DNA from: an uncultured Bacteroidales bacterium
GTDB taxonomy: Bacteria; Bacteroidota; Bacteroidia; Bacteroidales; JAUNSR01
DNA length: 44,749 bases
Assembly (NCBI GenBank): GCA_947074145.1
Contig: CAMTOJ010000027.1
Span: 1 to 44,749, forward strand
Reading direction: 5' to 3'
In this document: positions 44,629-44,749 of the stretch, piece after piece
Numbering within the stretch: position 1 is the first letter of the stretch
Layout of the letters: every line of letters starts with the position of its first letter
Position numbers and translations under genes: made by a program
The notes under the pieces: generated by a model
The model's input: only the letters and a program-made list of their open reading frames with translations
What the model was told of the DNA's origin: nothing
Database searches by the model: none

Positions 44629-44660
44629 AAGCCCTATTTGCTTTTACGCAGATGGGGTTT
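44629..44660 (+). terminator. Probable terminator of the PH-domain gene
   Basis: 13-bp stem with three wobble pairs (44629-44641 against 44648-44660; AAGCCC and GGGTTT at the base) and a 6-nt loop. The following T tract is weak. Confidence 0.65.
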
Positions 44661-44711
44661 GCTTATTATAAAGTATAAATTTTTATTATAAACTATTATT
44701 TATATATCACA

Positions 44712-44749
44712 ATGAAGAAATCATCAAATAAAGAGGATTGTATAACAGA
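44712..44749 (+). CDS. Possible start of a further gene (cut by window edge)
   Basis: ATG at 44712 opens a frame reading MKKSSNKEDCIT to the window end. It lies 51 bp past the previous terminator. Too short to identify. Confidence 0.3.
   Translation, partial: MKKSSNKEDCIT

Overview
The window looks like chromosomal DNA from an AT-rich member of the Bacteroidetes, most likely order Bacteroidales. Three things support this. Several genes are preceded by the Bacteroidetes-type -7 box TAnnTTTG. Several secreted proteins end in a type IX secretion (T9SS)-like tail. Many lipoproteins and glycoside hydrolases sit beside a propeller/Y_Y_Y/AraC regulator. I see no phage, insertion sequence, CRISPR array or rRNA.

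Layout. 1-3.2 kb: a minus-strand modular secreted protein, with a 72-bp tandem repeat carrying a dyad in its upstream region. 3.8-13 kb: housekeeping genes, namely parC (-), then on + glycyl-tRNA synthetase, an FKBP lipoprotein, an NfnA/NfnB-like flavoprotein pair and an O-acetylhomoserine sulfhydrylase. 13.2-23.4 kb: a polysaccharide-use-like block on +, with two paralogous secreted mosaic proteins, a membrane-bound AraC-type regulator without kinase or receiver domains, and a GH31 lipoprotein; a convergent GH2 lipoprotein follows (23.7-26.5 kb). No SusC/SusD pair is present. 26.8-30.5 kb: an outer-membrane-like protein with an S41 peptidase, a thioredoxin-fold protein lacking the CXXC motif, and mannose-1-phosphate guanylyltransferase (-). 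30.9-34.3 kb: tRNA-Leu(CAA), a frameshifted gene remnant, and topA. 34.4-35.2 kb: a gene-free stretch with a consensus promoter and a stable hairpin (candidate small RNA). 35.2-41 kb (-): a BNR/LamG T9SS cargo, a small acidic T9SS-like protein, and argS. 41.3-43.4 kb: two GH43 lipoproteins in an operon. 43.7-44.6 kb: a small orphan gene and a bacterial PH-domain protein; another gene may start at the right edge.

How the parts fit. The GH31, GH2 and two GH43 enzymes, the BNR/LamG protein and the three galactose-binding-like mosaic proteins together suggest plant or host glycan degradation at the cell surface. The regulator at 18.4 kb is the natural candidate sensor. The substrate cannot be read from the sequence. 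The housekeeping genes are ordinary and separated by clear intrinsic terminators, nearly all of which can be seen directly as perfect or near-perfect inverted repeats with T runs.
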